This document shows positions 41,133-50,326 of a stretch of DNA of 64,000 bases, in pieces. The stretch lies in the NCBI GenBank assembly GCA_902784865.1, contig CACZWL010000003.1, positions 1 through 64,000 of the forward strand, written 5' to 3'. Each line of letters starts with the position of its first letter. Within the stretch, counting starts at the first letter, position 1. This stretch comes from an uncultured Bacteroidota bacterium. Lineage in GTDB: Bacteria; Bacteroidota; Bacteroidia; Bacteroidales; P3. The translations under genes and the position numbers were made by a program. The notes beneath the pieces are model-generated. The model saw only the letters and a list, made by a program, of their open reading frames with translations, had not been told where the DNA came from and did not search any database.

Positions 41133-42102
41133 GCACAGCAAACGACTTCAACAATGGCAGAGACACATCGTGGTGTGTCTCTGCCTCGTTGTGGCAGCCC
41201 TCGCCGCCACCGGCTGCAGCGACAAAGGCGAACCCGTGAGGCTGCAACGCTTCGAACAGCTCATCTTCGACGGCAAAGGCAACGCCGCCGACTTCACCGG
41301 CACCACGCTGCTCAACTACAACCCCGACGACCCACGCTTCATGGCCATGCTCGACGACTTCCGCAACGACCCCACCGTGCGCCGCATATACGAAGTCACC
41401 GACAGCCTCTACCACGACCTGGCGTGGCTCGAACAGCAACTGGGCGACGCCATGCAACGCGCACACACTCTCTGGCCCGAGCTAGACTATAGCCACTTCT
41501 ACACACTGGTCACCGCCGACTACAACAACTACGCCAACCGCGTCTTCTGCGACCTCACCGACATGGCCATCAGCCTCGACTGCTACACCCTCGGCCACGT
41601 GGCGGAAATGCAACGCTTCGGCGTGCCGAACTACATAGCCCGCCTCTGCCGCCGCGAATACATCGTCGCCGACGTGATGGCCGCCGCCACACGCAGCCAC
41701 ATCGAGATGCCCGAAGGCGACATGACCTTCCTCGACTTCGCCATCGCCGAAGGCAAGACACTCTACCTCCTCGAGCAGGTGCTGCCCAAGACCGCCGACA
41801 CGATACTGCTGCGCTACAGCGCGGAGCAGCTGGCGTGGATGGAGGCCAACGTGGAGCGCGTATGGGGTTGGCTGATAGAACACGACGTGCTGTACAGCAG
41901 CGACCAAGCCCGCCTGCGCAACCTGGTCGACGACGCACCGAAGACCAACGCCTTCGGCGAAGGGTCGGCCCCCCGCACCAGCGCCTACATCGGATGGCAG
42001 ATAGTGCGGCGCTACATGAAACGCACCTCCCCCACCCTGGCCGAACTGATGGCCGAACGCGACAGCCGCAAGATACTCACCCTCTCCGGCTGGCGCCCCT
42101 AA
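41122..42102 (+). CDS. gldB: GldB-like lipoprotein
   Basis: A 326-residue lipoprotein: signal ending LAATGC with the lipidated cysteine near residue 32. It matches the GldB family by the order DDPRFMAMLDDF, DYNNYANRVFCDLTDMAISLD, GVPNYIARLCRREYIVADVM and the closing GSAPRTSAYIGWQIVRRYM. GldB is needed for gliding in flavobacteria, yet many non-gliding Bacteroidales keep it, probably for envelope upkeep or type IX secretion. It starts within the end of the DUF349 gene and lies 19 bp before the lipid kinase gene. Confidence 0.85.
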   Translation: MHNKHSKRLQQWQRHIVVCLCLVVAALAATGCSDKGEPVRLQRFEQLIFDGKGNAADFTGTTLLNYNPDDPRFMAMLDDFRNDPTVRRIYEVTDSLYHDLAWLEQQLGDAMQRAHTLWPELDYSHFYTLVTADYNNYANRVFCDLTDMAISLDCYTLGHVAEMQRFGVPNYIARLCRREYIVADVMAAATRSHIEMPEGDMTFLDFAIAEGKTLYLLEQVLPKTADTILLRYSAEQLAWMEANVERVWGWLIEHDVLYSSDQARLRNLVDDAPKTNAFGEGSAPRTSAYIGWQIVRRYMKRTSPTLAELMAERDSRKILTLSGWRP

Positions 42103-42121
42103 CCCGACAAAAACACCACCC

Positions 42122-43069
42122 ATGAAGAAAAAGACCCTCTTCATCGTCAACCCCGTCTCCGGCATTGGCCGGCAGAAGAAGATCGAGAAAATCCTGAAGG
42201 ACAACCTCAACGAGGACCTCTTCGACTACAGCGTGCGCTACACGGAGCGCATCCACCACGGACGCGACCTGGCGCGCCAGGCCGCCGAGCAGGGTTACGA
42301 CTGCGTGGTAGCCGTGGGCGGCGACGGCAGCGTCAACGACGTGGCCAGCGGCCTCTGGCACACCGACACGCGCTTGGGCATCATACCCTGCGGCAGCGGC
42401 AACGGCCTGGCACGCACACTGAAAATACCCCTCACCCCGGCTCTCGCCGTGAGGGTGCTCAACCAACAGTTCGAACAGACCATCGACGCCATCAGCATCA
42501 ACGACAAACTCATGTCCATCAGCGCCGCAGGCGTAGGCTTCGACGCCTACATCGCCCGCCTCATGAAGTCGGCCAAAACCCGCGGCCTGCCGGCCTACAC
42601 CAACCTCATCATACGCGAATACGCCAGCTACACCTGCAAGGACTACACCCTGACCATCGACGGCCGCACCCTGCAACGCAACGCATGGTTCATCTCCATT
42701 GCCAACAGCTGCCAGTTCGGCTACAACTTCGCCGTCGCCCCCAAGGCCAAACTCGACGACGGCCTGCTCGACATCAGCATCATCGACCGCATACCCCTCG
42801 ACCACCTGCCCATCTCCGTGCCCCTCATCCTCACCAACCACATCGAGCTGTCGGAACACGTGGAGATGTTCAAAGCCAAAGAAATCATCGTCGAAGGCAA
42901 CCTGGACAAGTGGGTGAACATCGACGGCGAGGGCGAGAACGTCGGCACCACCGTGCGCTTCACCAACCACCCGCAGAGCGTCAAAATCTACGCCCGCAAC
43001 GCGAAAAGCCCCCTGAAACAGTTCGAACCCGCACTGCAACTCCTCAAAAGCAACATCAAAATCAAATGA
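42122..43069 (+). CDS. Diacylglycerol/sphingosine kinase-family lipid kinase
   Basis: A 315-residue soluble kinase of the DAGK catalytic family (YegS/DgkB-like). The nucleotide-binding motif is VVAVGGDGSVNDVASGL near 58, followed by IIPCGSGNGLARTL near 85. The second domain contains AGVGFDAYIARLM and the closing FAVAPKAKLDDGLLDISII. It should phosphorylate a lipid at the membrane surface; in Bacteroidota this could be diacylglycerol or a sphingoid base. The start follows gldB by 19 bp, and the stop overlaps the next gene by ATGA. Confidence 0.93.
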   Translation: MKKKTLFIVNPVSGIGRQKKIEKILKDNLNEDLFDYSVRYTERIHHGRDLARQAAEQGYDCVVAVGGDGSVNDVASGLWHTDTRLGIIPCGSGNGLARTLKIPLTPALAVRVLNQQFEQTIDAISINDKLMSISAAGVGFDAYIARLMKSAKTRGLPAYTNLIIREYASYTCKDYTLTIDGRTLQRNAWFISIANSCQFGYNFAVAPKAKLDDGLLDISIIDRIPLDHLPISVPLILTNHIELSEHVEMFKAKEIIVEGNLDKWVNIDGEGENVGTTVRFTNHPQSVKIYARNAKSPLKQFEPALQLLKSNIKIK

Positions 43070-43395
43070 GCAAGAAACGCCCCGTCGGGGTGCTCTACTC
43101 CACCAACCCCGACTTCGAATACCAATACGACGAGGAACCCGAAGCCGCCACCCTCGAACCGTCGCAGCAGCGGCTACGCGTCAGCGTGGAACGCCACCAC
43201 CGCGGCGGCAAGACGGCGACCGTCGTGCGAGGCTTCGTAGGCACTACCGACGACCTCGAGGCGCTGGCCAGGCAGCTGAAGAGCAAGTGCGGCGTCGGCG
43301 GCTCGGCCAAGGACGGCGAGGTTGTCATCCAAGGCGACCTGAAGGACAAGGTGACCACCCTACTGAAAGGCTTGGGCTACAGCGACAGCAAGTGA
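43066..43395 (+). CDS. SUI1/eIF1-like translation factor (YciH type)
   Basis: A 109-residue protein. After about 45 poorly conserved residues (GVLYSTNPDFEYQYDEE is typical of Bacteroidota members) comes the SUI1 domain: LRVSVERHHRGGKTATVVRGF, DLEALARQLKSKCGVGGSAK and EVVIQGDLKDKVTTLLKGLGY. Homologues bind the small ribosomal subunit and sharpen start-site choice. The ATG at 43066 overlaps the kinase stop, ending the four-gene operon. About 70 bp downstream lies repeat copy D. Confidence 0.93.
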   Translation: MSKKRPVGVLYSTNPDFEYQYDEEPEAATLEPSQQRLRVSVERHHRGGKTATVVRGFVGTTDDLEALARQLKSKCGVGGSAKDGEVVIQGDLKDKVTTLLKGLGYSDSK

Positions 43396-43465
43396 GTTAA
43401 GAGTTAGGAGTTGAAAGCATCGACCTTAAGGACTCCTGGCTTCCGGCTCCCGAACTCAAAGGTAT

Positions 43466-43586
43466 CTTGTAGGTATCTGGTAGGTGTCTGGTAGGTATCT
43501 GGTAGGTGAATACTTCGACTCTTTCCCATCATTTCCCATCGATGGGAAAACGTGGGAACACAATCCGGAACGATTTGAACACTTTG
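43466..43586 (+). repeat. Composite dispersed repeat, copy D
   Basis: Fills most of the 192-bp convergent gap. Four 11-bp units (43466-43509) are followed by the TTCGACTC spacer, CCCATCA, the palindrome TTTCCCATCGATGGGAAA (43532-43549) and the tail GGGAACACAATCCGG...GATTTGAACACTTTG. The tail ends 1 bp before the stop codon of the NlpC/P60 gene. Copies D and E agree through the whole tail, which defines the right-hand end of the element. Confidence 0.93.
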
Positions 43587-43587
43587 G

Positions 43588-44187
43588 CTATTTTTTCACG
43601 CGGCCACCCTTGTAGAAGTGCTTGGTCCAGTAGGTGTTGTCGAGCCGGCTGACGCTGACGCCGTTTGTGGTGGAGGCGTGGGCGAAGAGCTGGTCCTTGA
43701 GGTAGATGCCGACGTGCGACACCTTGCCCTTGCTGTTGGTGAAGAAGAGTATGTCGCCCTCGCGGAGCTGGCTTTTCGAGATGAGCGAGACGTCGCGCAG
43801 CATGTCGTTGGCCGTGCGGTGGAGGGTGACACCGTAGACCTGCTTGTAGATAGTGCCCACAAAGGCCGAGCAGTCGATGCCGCTGCGGTCGGTGCCGCCG
43901 TATTTGTAAGGCACGCCGAGCCACGAGTTGATGGCCTCGTAGAGGGCGTGGTTGTCGGAGGGGCTGTACTGCAGGCCCAGCGGATTGGAGCGCGAGTTTG
44001 AGGACGAGGGCGCCACGGGCCTGGCGATGACAGGCGTTTCCTTGACCATCTCGTCCACATAGAGCTGGCCGATAATGAAATCCTCCTCCTCGAGGTCGCG
44101 GCTCATGAAGCCCTTGAGGACGTCGCAGCCGGCGAGGGTGAAGCAGCAGAGCGCTGCCAAGAGGAGGCGTGTGATGCGGGTATTCAT
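43588..44187 (-). CDS. NlpC/P60 peptidoglycan endopeptidase lipoprotein
   Basis: A 199-residue lipoprotein, signal MNTRITRLLLAALCCFTLAGC with the lipidated cysteine at 21. The C-terminal NlpC/P60 cysteine-peptidase domain (about 80-199) has the catalytic Cys in SGIDCSAFVGTIY, the His in GKVSHVGIYL and the polar residue in FAHAST. It probably cuts gamma-D-Glu-meso-diaminopimelate bonds in peptidoglycan stems. Its ATG overlaps the stop of the DivIC-like gene (ATGA), so division and wall hydrolysis are translationally linked. Confidence 0.93.
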   Translation of the reverse strand: MNTRITRLLLAALCCFTLAGCDVLKGFMSRDLEEEDFIIGQLYVDEMVKETPVIARPVAPSSSNSRSNPLGLQYSPSDNHALYEAINSWLGVPYKYGGTDRSGIDCSAFVGTIYKQVYGVTLHRTANDMLRDVSLISKSQLREGDILFFTNSKGKVSHVGIYLKDQLFAHASTTNGVSVSRLDNTYWTKHFYKGGRVKK

Positions 44188-44471
44188 TTGACGACGAATA
44201 TGTCTTCGTTGCTGCGTTTCATGTAGTAGTTCTCGCGGCCGTAGTGCTCGATGGCGTCGGGGTTGTCGTGCAGCGCGGCGTCGTTGATGCTGTCGGTGAC
44301 GATGGCCTCGCGGAGCTCGCGTTCCTCGCGGTGCAGCTGCGACACCTGGCGGCTCAGGCGGTGGGTGACCAAGAGGTTGTTGGGGTCGATGAAGAGGATG
44401 ATGACGAGGAACAGCACCGTGGCGACGATGTACTTGAAACCTTTGGCTTTATATATCTTCTTGAGGTCCAT
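44184..44471 (-). CDS. DivIC/FtsB-type septum formation initiator
   Basis: A 95-residue bitopic membrane protein: a short basic cytosolic start (MDLKKIYKAKGFK), one transmembrane helix (YIVATVLFLVIILFI, residues 14-28), then a periplasmic coiled coil (LSRQVSQLHREERELREAI) and a conserved tail EHYGRENYYMKRSNEDIFVV. That tail is typical of FtsB/DivIC proteins of the divisome core. It lies 24 bp downstream of the transglycosylase stop. Confidence 0.92.
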   Translation of the reverse strand: MDLKKIYKAKGFKYIVATVLFLVIILFIDPNNLLVTHRLSRQVSQLHREERELREAIVTDSINDAALHDNPDAIEHYGRENYYMKRSNEDIFVVK

Positions 44472-44495
44472 ATTGATAACTTGGATATAGGAGTG

Positions 44496-45755
44496 CTAAT
44501 TCTTTATTTTCAACCTTTGGCCGGCGCGGATCTGGTCGCGCTTGAGGCCGTTCATCTTCTTGAGCTGCGCCACAGAGAGGCCGTATTTGGCGGCTATGCG
44601 GCTGAGTGTCTCGCCCTTGCGGACGGTGTGGTAGCGTCCAGAACCGCCACGCGACGAGGATGCGCCGGCCGACTTGGCAGGCTCGACCCTGACGGGGCGG
44701 CGCGACAGGCTGTCGGCGGTGTAGGCATAGATGGTGTCGAGGGCGCCGATGAAGCGCTCGACGTGGGTGGTGGGGAGGGTGATGGCATAGGGACGCGACG
44801 CCGCGGGAACGAAGGAGGTGCGATACTGGGGGTTGAGCGAACGGAGCGCCTCGGCGGGAATGTCGGCATACTGCTCGACGAACGAGAAAAGGAGGTCGCG
44901 GTGGAGCATGACGGTGTCGGTGCGGACGGGTGCCTCGAGCTGCTGGGGGTGCAGGCCGTGGTCGGCGTAATGCTGCATGACGTAGTTGACAGCGATGAGC
45001 GAGGGTATGTAGCCGCGCGTCTCGCGGGGCAGGTAGGGATAGATCTGCCAGAAGTCGCGCTTGCCGCCGCTGCGGGCAATGGCCTTGTTGATGTTGCCGG
45101 GGCCGCAGTTGTAGGCGGCGATGGCCAAGGTCCAGTCGCCGAAGATATTGTTGAGGTCGCGGAGGTAGCGGGCGGCGGCGTAGGACGACTTGATGGGGTC
45201 GCGGCGCTCGTCGATGACCGAGTTGACCTCGAGGTCGTAGACCTTGCCGGTAGAGTACATGAACTGCCAGAGGCCAGCGGCGCCGACGCGCGAGGTGGCC
45301 TCGGGGTTGAGGGCCGACTCGACGATGGCCAGGTACTTGATTTCCGAAGGGACCCCATAGGTATTGAGGGCCTCTTCGAAGAGCGGGAAGTAGCGCTCCT
45401 GCTGCATGAGGGTCAGCTCAAGGCGGCGCGACATGACACGGAGGTAGAAGCGTATGTGTGAGCGGACCACATCGTTGTAGGTCATGGGGACGATGGTGCG
45501 CAGGCTGGCCAGGCGCGAAGCGAGGACACTGTCGGGCAACGCGTCGAAGTCGTCGAGCGAAAGCTCGCCGGCGTGCGACGGCAGGCGGCTGTAGCGGCGC
45601 ATATAGTAGTTGTCGAGGAGGCTGTTGTAGGAGTCGACAAAGTGGTCAGTCACAAGCTGGGGCGAAGATGTGGCGGCCTCGTCCTGCCCGTGTGCCGGGA
45701 GGGACAAGGCTGCGCAGAGGCAGAGGGAGAGGAAAAACACTTTCGGGTTCTTCAT
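44496..45755 (-). CDS. MltD-like lytic transglycosylase with LysM domain
   Basis: A 419-residue exported muramidase-type enzyme that cleaves glycan strands to 1,6-anhydro products. The signal peptide covers residues 1-23 (ending AHGQ). The SLT catalytic domain (about 110-240) has the catalytic glutamate in [20 protein letters not shown], then [15 protein letters not shown] and [16 protein letters not shown]. One LysM domain closes the protein ([20 protein letters not shown], residues 374-417) after a Ser/Arg-rich linker. It sits between lpxH and the DivIC-like gene in a minus-strand envelope cluster. Confidence 0.94.
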   Translation of the reverse strand: MKNPKVFFLSLCLCAALSLPAHGQDEAATSSPQLVTDHFVDSYNSLLDNYYMRRYSRLPSHAGELSLDDFDALPDSVLASRLASLRTIVPMTYNDVVRSHIRFYLRVMSRRLELTLMQQERYFPLFEEALNTYGVPSEIKYLAIVESALNPEATSRVGAAGLWQFMYSTGKVYDLEVNSVIDERRDPIKSSYAAARYLRDLNNIFGDWTLAIAAYNCGPGNINKAIARSGGKRDFWQIYPYLPRETRGYIPSLIAVNYVMQHYADHGLHPQQLEAPVRTDTVMLHRDLLFSFVEQYADIPAEALRSLNPQYRTSFVPAASRPYAITLPTTHVERFIGALDTIYAYTADSLSRRPVRVEPAKSAGASSSRGGSGRYHTVRKGETLSRIAAKYGLSVAQLKKMNGLKRDQIRAGQRLKIKN

Positions 45756-45790
45756 ACAGATAGTAACGCGGTTGAACTGAATATATTATA

Positions 45791-46537
45791 TCAGGAAGAA
45801 AAAAAATCCTTGAGTTCGAGCGAACCGTCGGGCGCGAGGACGGCATAGTTGCGGTTGTGGAACCAGTCGCCGGTGTTGAGGTAGGTGCATCCGCCGCCGA
45901 GGTCACGGGTGAGCGGCGTGTGGCGGTGGCCGAAGACACAGTAGTCAAAGTGCTCGTCCTGAAGCCGTTGCTTGCAGTAGATAACAATACCCTCGCGGTC
46001 GTCGCCGAGGTAGCGCAGCATATTGCGCTTGGCATGCTTGCGCTTGTTGGAATCGCTCCAGCGGTGGGCTATGCCGAAGGTGAAGGCCGAGGGCAGCATC
46101 TTGAAAAGGCGCTGACAGAAGCGGCTGCGGAAGAAGACGCGCACGAAGTCGAACCAGCGGTCGGTATGGCCCAGGCCGTCGCCGTGGCCGATGAGGAAAC
46201 GCTTGCCGTAGAGGGTGAAGACTTCGGGCTCGTCGTGGGTGACGATGCCGAGCTCGGAGCTGAGGTAGTCGAACACCCACATGTCGTGGTTGCCGATGAA
46301 GAAATGGACCTCGACGCCGCTGTCGACCAACTCGGCCAGTTTGCCGAGCAGGCGCACATGACCCCGTGGGACGAGGTGGCGGTAGGTGAACCAGAAGTCG
46401 AATATGTCGCCGAGGAGGAAGAGCTTCTCGCAGTCGCCCTTGATGGAGTCGAGGAGTTCGCAGAGCTGGCGTTCGCGCTGACGCGAGTCGGCGCCGGAAC
46501 CCAGGTGGGCGTCGGAGAGGAAGACTACCTGAGCCAT
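45791..46537 (-). CDS. lpxH: UDP-2,3-diacylglucosamine diphosphatase
   Basis: A 248-residue calcineurin-like metallophosphoesterase that makes lipid X from UDP-2,3-diacylglucosamine in lipid A synthesis. Metal-binding motifs are complete: LSDAHLG at residue 7, GDIFDFW near 42, GNHDMW near 77, HGDG near 112 and FGHRHTP near 200. The start is ATG 46537 (MAQVVFLSDAHLG) rather than the in-frame ATG 33 bp upstream; it overlaps the end of the EnvC-like gene by 13 bp. The LpxH2 form and other phosphohydrolases are alternatives, but the FDFWFTYRH stretch fits LpxH. Confidence 0.88.
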   Translation of the reverse strand: MAQVVFLSDAHLGSGADSRQRERQLCELLDSIKGDCEKLFLLGDIFDFWFTYRHLVPRGHVRLLGKLAELVDSGVEVHFFIGNHDMWVFDYLSSELGIVTHDEPEVFTLYGKRFLIGHGDGLGHTDRWFDFVRVFFRSRFCQRLFKMLPSAFTFGIAHRWSDSNKRKHAKRNMLRYLGDDREGIVIYCKQRLQDEHFDYCVFGHRHTPLTRDLGGGCTYLNTGDWFHNRNYAVLAPDGSLELKDFFSS

Positions 46538-47742
46538 TGGCGTGGGTTTTGCGAGGTGGTGCCTTTCCAAAGCTGGAAAGAGAATTCGGCGGTGCCGTCG
46601 TCGGCAGTGTAGACAGTGCCGAGGTTCTGGTTGGTGGCGACCTTGCCGCCTTCGCTGACGGTGACGGTGGCGAGGTTGGCGTAGACGGTCATGTACTCGC
46701 CGTGGCGGACGATGACGCCCTTGGTGCCGTTGGGGCAGGTGAAGACGCGGCTGACGGTACCGTTGAAGACACTCTTGATGGGCGCACCCGACTTGCAGAG
46801 CAGGTCGATGCCGTTGTTCATGTTCTGCCCGCCCGAAGCATGGGTGTACTTGCCATACTCGCGCGATACTTTATTATAGTAGCAGGGCCACGGGAGGCGC
46901 CCCTTGTTGGAGGCAAAGTCGGAGGTGAGGGCGACGTCGGCGCTGGAGGCCGTGGTGGTCTGCGAGCCGCTGCTGCCGGTGGCGGTGGAGCCTTTCTTGC
47001 CGCGTACCGCCTTGGCAATCTCCTCGTTGATAATCTTCTGTATCTGCTGCTGCAGCTGCTTCTTCTGCTGCTCTTTCTTGGCAATCTGCTGCTGGAGGAT
47101 CTTCTCCTGCTGCTTGGATGCCTTGAGCGACTGTTGCTGCTGCTTCTGCTCGCGTGCAAGCTCGTCCTTCTGCTTGCGCTGCTGCGAGAGGAGGTCGGTC
47201 TGCTCGCGCTGCTGGCGCTGGAGCTCGAGGCTGGCATCGCCCAACTCCTGCTCTTTCTGCTTGATGGCTGCGGCCTGGCGGCGGCGGTAGCGGCTGTAGT
47301 CGAGGAAGTACTTGGTGCGCAGGTAGGCGTAGTTGTAACTCTTCGTGTCGAGCACCAGAACCAGTTTGTCGAGGTTGCCGCGGTCGCGGTAGAGCGCACG
47401 GACCACGCGGCCATACTCAAGTTTCATGCTGTCGACCTGGGTGCGGATGAGGGCAATGCTGTCCTCGGTCTGCGTCATCTTCAGGTTGAGGAGGTTGACC
47501 TGGCCGTTGATGTTGTTGATGAGCTTGGTGCGCTCGGAGATTTTCTTCTCGAGCAGGTTGAGCTGCTGCTGGCTCGAGCGGCTGCTCTTCTTGGCTTTGG
47601 CAAGGTCGTTGTTGAGCTTCTTGATTTCCTGCTCGACACGTGCCTTGTCCTTTTCCAGCTGTTTCTTGGTCTGCGCCGATGCTGGCGGCAGAGCCGCCAG
47701 CATCAGCAACAGGCTACCAATTAAGAATCTTCTTGAAGTCAT
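46525..47742 (-). CDS. EnvC-like coiled-coil protein with degenerate M23 domain
   Basis: A 405-residue exported protein: signal peptide ending PPASAQ (residue 24), two long coiled-coil regions (about 25-125 and 150-245, very rich in K, Q and E), then a LytM/M23-like domain (about 290-405). The zinc ligands look lost: the usual H-x-G-I-D reads NNGID, and the usual H-L-H-F-E reads FSFQLW. This matches EnvC-type activators, which recruit and switch on amidases at the division site rather than cutting peptidoglycan themselves. Its start overlaps the phosphofructokinase end by 29 bp. Confidence 0.88.
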   Translation of the reverse strand: MTSRRFLIGSLLLMLAALPPASAQTKKQLEKDKARVEQEIKKLNNDLAKAKKSSRSSQQQLNLLEKKISERTKLINNINGQVNLLNLKMTQTEDSIALIRTQVDSMKLEYGRVVRALYRDRGNLDKLVLVLDTKSYNYAYLRTKYFLDYSRYRRRQAAAIKQKEQELGDASLELQRQQREQTDLLSQQRKQKDELAREQKQQQQSLKASKQQEKILQQQIAKKEQQKKQLQQQIQKIINEEIAKAVRGKKGSTATGSSGSQTTTASSADVALTSDFASNKGRLPWPCYYNKVSREYGKYTHASGGQNMNNGIDLLCKSGAPIKSVFNGTVSRVFTCPNGTKGVIVRHGEYMTVYANLATVTVSEGGKVATNQNLGTVYTADDGTAEFSFQLWKGTTSQNPRQWLR

Positions 47743-48943
47743 ACTGCTCAGGGTTGGACAGGTACTTGCGCGCGGCTTCGTAGTCGGCGGGGGTGAGGTA
47801 GTCCATGATGTCGTTGACGTAGGACATCACCTTGTTGCTGTCGACATTGACCAGGCGCGGCGGTATCTTGCCCGTCTCGGGGTCCTGAAGGTCCTTGAGG
47901 TAGAGGGGCGAGGCATTGCCCTGGTGGTCGACGTAGACCATGCAGCCCGTGCAGCCGTCGTTGAAGAGCTTGTGGACGCCCATGCCCATCAGCGAGCAGT
48001 AGGTGAGGTCGAAGGCAATCGGCGTGTGGCAACGGATCTCGTAGCCAATCTCGACGGGACGGCTCTTGACCTTGAGGCCAAGCTCCTTGACCTTGCGCTC
48101 GAGCAGGTCGTTGAAGATGTGAGCCTTAGAGACCTTGCCAAGCTCGGGATGACCATGCTCGTCGTAGGAGAAGTGGATGCCGCTGTTGCGGATCTCCTCG
48201 TCGGAGAGGCTGTGGAAGACACCCTCGCTGATCATGGCGGCGCCGTAGTCGATGCCCATCAGCTTGCGCTTGACGATGCAGGAGACCACCATGTTGATGA
48301 TTTTGTCGACGGTAATCTCGGTCTTGTTGAAGAACTCGGGGATGATGACCATGGGGTAGTGGCAGGCGCCGGCGATACCGAGGGCCAGGTGGCCGGCCGA
48401 GCGGCCCATGGCGCTGACCACGAACCAGTTCTCGCTGGTGCGGGCGTCCTCCATGACGGCGGTGGCCAGCACGCAGCCCTGGGCCTTGGCGCTGTTGTAG
48501 CCGAAGGTGGGGCTGGAGTTGGGCAGCGGCAGGTCGTTGTCGATGGTCTTGGGAACGTGGATGTTGGCGATGGGATAGTGCTTGTCGGCCAGGAACTTGG
48601 CGATGCGGTTGGCGGTGGAAGCGGTGTCGTCGCCGCCGACGGTGACGAGGAGCTTGACCTCGTTGTCGGTGAAGAACTTGAGGTTGAAGCGCTGCTCGAA
48701 GTCCTCGGCCGTGGGTTTGAAGCGGCTCATTTTGAGGATGCTGCCACCCTTGTTGAATATCTCGTCGGCGGTGAGGAAGTCGAGGTCCTGCATGCGGGGC
48801 TTGTCGGTGAAGAGGGCACTGTAGCCGCCGTGGAGACCGATGACGCGGAAACCGTCGCGGAGGAAGGTCTTGGCCACCGAGGCCACCACTGTATTCATTC
48901 CCGGGGCGGGACCGCCGCCCGTAAGTATTGCTATGCTTTTCAT
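47714..48943 (-). CDS. pfp: 6-phosphofructokinase, probably PPi-dependent
   Basis: A 409-residue phosphofructokinase phosphorylating fructose 6-phosphate at position 1. The first loop is ILTGGGPAPGMN. At the position where ATP enzymes have GGDGS, this one has VGGDDTAST (near residue 107). At the position of ATP-enzyme PGTIDND it has VPKTIDNDL. Both the second Asp and the Lys are hallmarks of pyrophosphate-using enzymes. MGRSAGHLA (near 180) and the C-terminal GYEIRCHTP (near 320) are the substrate-binding segments. The start is ATG 48943; a longer upstream frame would place the promoter inside the gene. It overlaps the EnvC-like gene. Confidence 0.9.
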   Translation of the reverse strand: MKSIAILTGGGPAPGMNTVVASVAKTFLRDGFRVIGLHGGYSALFTDKPRMQDLDFLTADEIFNKGGSILKMSRFKPTAEDFEQRFNLKFFTDNEVKLLVTVGGDDTASTANRIAKFLADKHYPIANIHVPKTIDNDLPLPNSSPTFGYNSAKAQGCVLATAVMEDARTSENWFVVSAMGRSAGHLALGIAGACHYPMVIIPEFFNKTEITVDKIINMVVSCIVKRKLMGIDYGAAMISEGVFHSLSDEEIRNSGIHFSYDEHGHPELGKVSKAHIFNDLLERKVKELGLKVKSRPVEIGYEIRCHTPIAFDLTYCSLMGMGVHKLFNDGCTGCMVYVDHQGNASPLYLKDLQDPETGKIPPRLVNVDSNKVMSYVNDIMDYLTPADYEAARKYLSNPEQYDFKKILNW

Positions 48944-48973
48944 GTTGGTGTTTTTATGTATTAAATGAAAATG

Positions 48974-49005
48974 CAAAGATACGAAGAAAAACGGACACCA
49001 CCAAA
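48974..49005 (-). promoter_or_regulatory. Promoter of the phosphofructokinase gene
   Basis: TTTG (49005-49002), a 20-bp gap and TATCTTTG (48981-48974) on the minus strand match the Bacteroidota consensus well, 31 bp before the chosen start codon. Confidence 0.75.
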
Positions 49006-49156
49006 GAAAAAGCACAAATCGCTGACTTTCACCATACTTTGGGTTGAGAGTTGAAAGTCGAAAGCCGAGAGTGGGGAGCGGCGGGCGGGGAGTTGCATGA
49101 GGTGCGGGGAGAGCACGGGTCTCCTGCTTTTATCCTCCCCTTGCCAAGGGGATGCA

Positions 49157-49177
49157 CAAAAAAAAGGGCGGAGCCCC
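49157..49177 (-). terminator. Intrinsic terminator after xerD
   Basis: On the minus strand GGGC-TCC-GCCC (49176-49166) is followed by a run of nine T residues (49165-49157). It lies 11 bp past the xerD stop. Beyond it (49006-49156) is low-complexity sequence, including GAGAGTTGAAAGTCGAAAG words and CCCCTTGCCAAGGGG. Confidence 0.7.
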
Positions 49178-49187
49178 TCCTCCCTAA

Positions 49188-50111
49188 TCACCCGCGTGCA
49201 TAGTGCGGGTGGTAGGTGCTGATGGTGTCGCGGAGGGTCTCGCGCGAGAGGTGGGTGTAGATTTCGGTGGTGGAGATGGACTCGTGGCCCAGCATCTCCT
49301 GCACCGCCCGCAGGTCGGCGCCGTTCTCGACAAGCTCCGTGGCAAAGCTGTGGCGCAGCGAATGTGGGCTAATCTTCTTCTTTAATCCAGCATCAGCAAC
49401 TGCCTGTTTCAGAAAGATGAAGACCATCTGACGGGAGAGGTGGCGGCCACGGCGGTTGAGGAAGACATAGCGCTCCTCGCCGGGCTGGATGGGGAGGTGG
49501 CTGCGCACGTTGTGGATGTAGGTGAGCATGAGGTCGAGGGCGCGGGGGTTGATGGGCACCCAGCGCTGCTTGTCGCCCTTGCCGATGACCTGCAGGTACT
49601 GCTCCTGCTCGTAGATGTTGGAGAGGCGGAGGCCCACAAGCTCGGAGACGCGCAGGCCGCAGCCGTAGAGCACCTCGACGATGACGTAGTTGCGATACTG
49701 GTCCGGCAGACTTAAATCAAAGGTTGACTGAACGCGTGTAATATCCTCATCCGTAAGTACATCAGGGAGGTGTTGCGGACGCACGGGGAGGTCGAGCAGG
49801 TCGGCGGGATTGGCCTTGATGGCATCCTCGACGACAAGCATCTTGAAGAACATGCGCCACCCTGCGATGAGGCGGCGCTGGGTGGTGGGGGCTATGCCTA
49901 CGGCGTTGAGCTCGGCGAGGAGTTGCTGGAGGCTGCCGAGGTCGACGGCGACGGGTTCGACGGCGCGGTCGGCCATGAAGTTCATCAGGTGGCCGAAGTC
50001 GAAGAGGTAGGAGCGGACGCTGTTGTCGGCCATACCCTTCTCGAGGCGCAGGTAGGCCTCGAAGTCGCGCCGGCAGCGGCGCCAGTCGTTGATTGCACGT
50101 TCGTTGTCCAT
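49188..50111 (-). CDS. xerD: Tyrosine recombinase XerD
   Basis: A 307-residue site-specific recombinase that resolves chromosome dimers at dif with a XerC partner. An N-terminal SAM-like DNA-binding domain (about 1-95) precedes the catalytic domain with all six expected residues: Arg in [10 protein letters not shown], Lys in [12 protein letters not shown], His and Arg in [13 protein letters not shown], His in [10 protein letters not shown] and the nucleophilic Tyr in IYTHLSRE. The length and the absence of neighbouring mobile-element genes favour a housekeeping Xer over an integrase. I start at ATG 50111; a TTG five codons upstream is possible. No dif-like site was recognised. Confidence 0.93.
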   Translation of the reverse strand: MDNERAINDWRRCRRDFEAYLRLEKGMADNSVRSYLFDFGHLMNFMADRAVEPVAVDLGSLQQLLAELNAVGIAPTTQRRLIAGWRMFFKMLVVEDAIKANPADLLDLPVRPQHLPDVLTDEDITRVQSTFDLSLPDQYRNYVIVEVLYGCGLRVSELVGLRLSNIYEQEQYLQVIGKGDKQRWVPINPRALDLMLTYIHNVRSHLPIQPGEERYVFLNRRGRHLSRQMVFIFLKQAVADAGLKKKISPHSLRHSFATELVENGADLRAVQEMLGHESISTTEIYTHLSRETLRDTISTYHPHYARG

Positions 50112-50326
50112 AGGCTGTAATATCAATAACGCATCTCTAGCCAGAATATTTTGCGCCTATATTTGTTAAAAACCGTTAATTTAACTTTTATTAGGAAAGT
50201 TGGCGGCCTGTTTCCGAGAGGTTGGCGGAGGGGGTGTGTAGGGCAAAAAGGCAGGTCTGGACGCTTGCAAGTGCATGAGAAACAGTACATTAAATCCAAG
50301 AGGCTAAAATACAGGCATTTACGCCA

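Noticed and set aside
43466..43586. Composite repeat as a simple bidirectional terminator
   Set aside because: This would suit copy D between convergent genes, but copies C and E lie between divergent promoters, and none has a T-run behind the palindrome.
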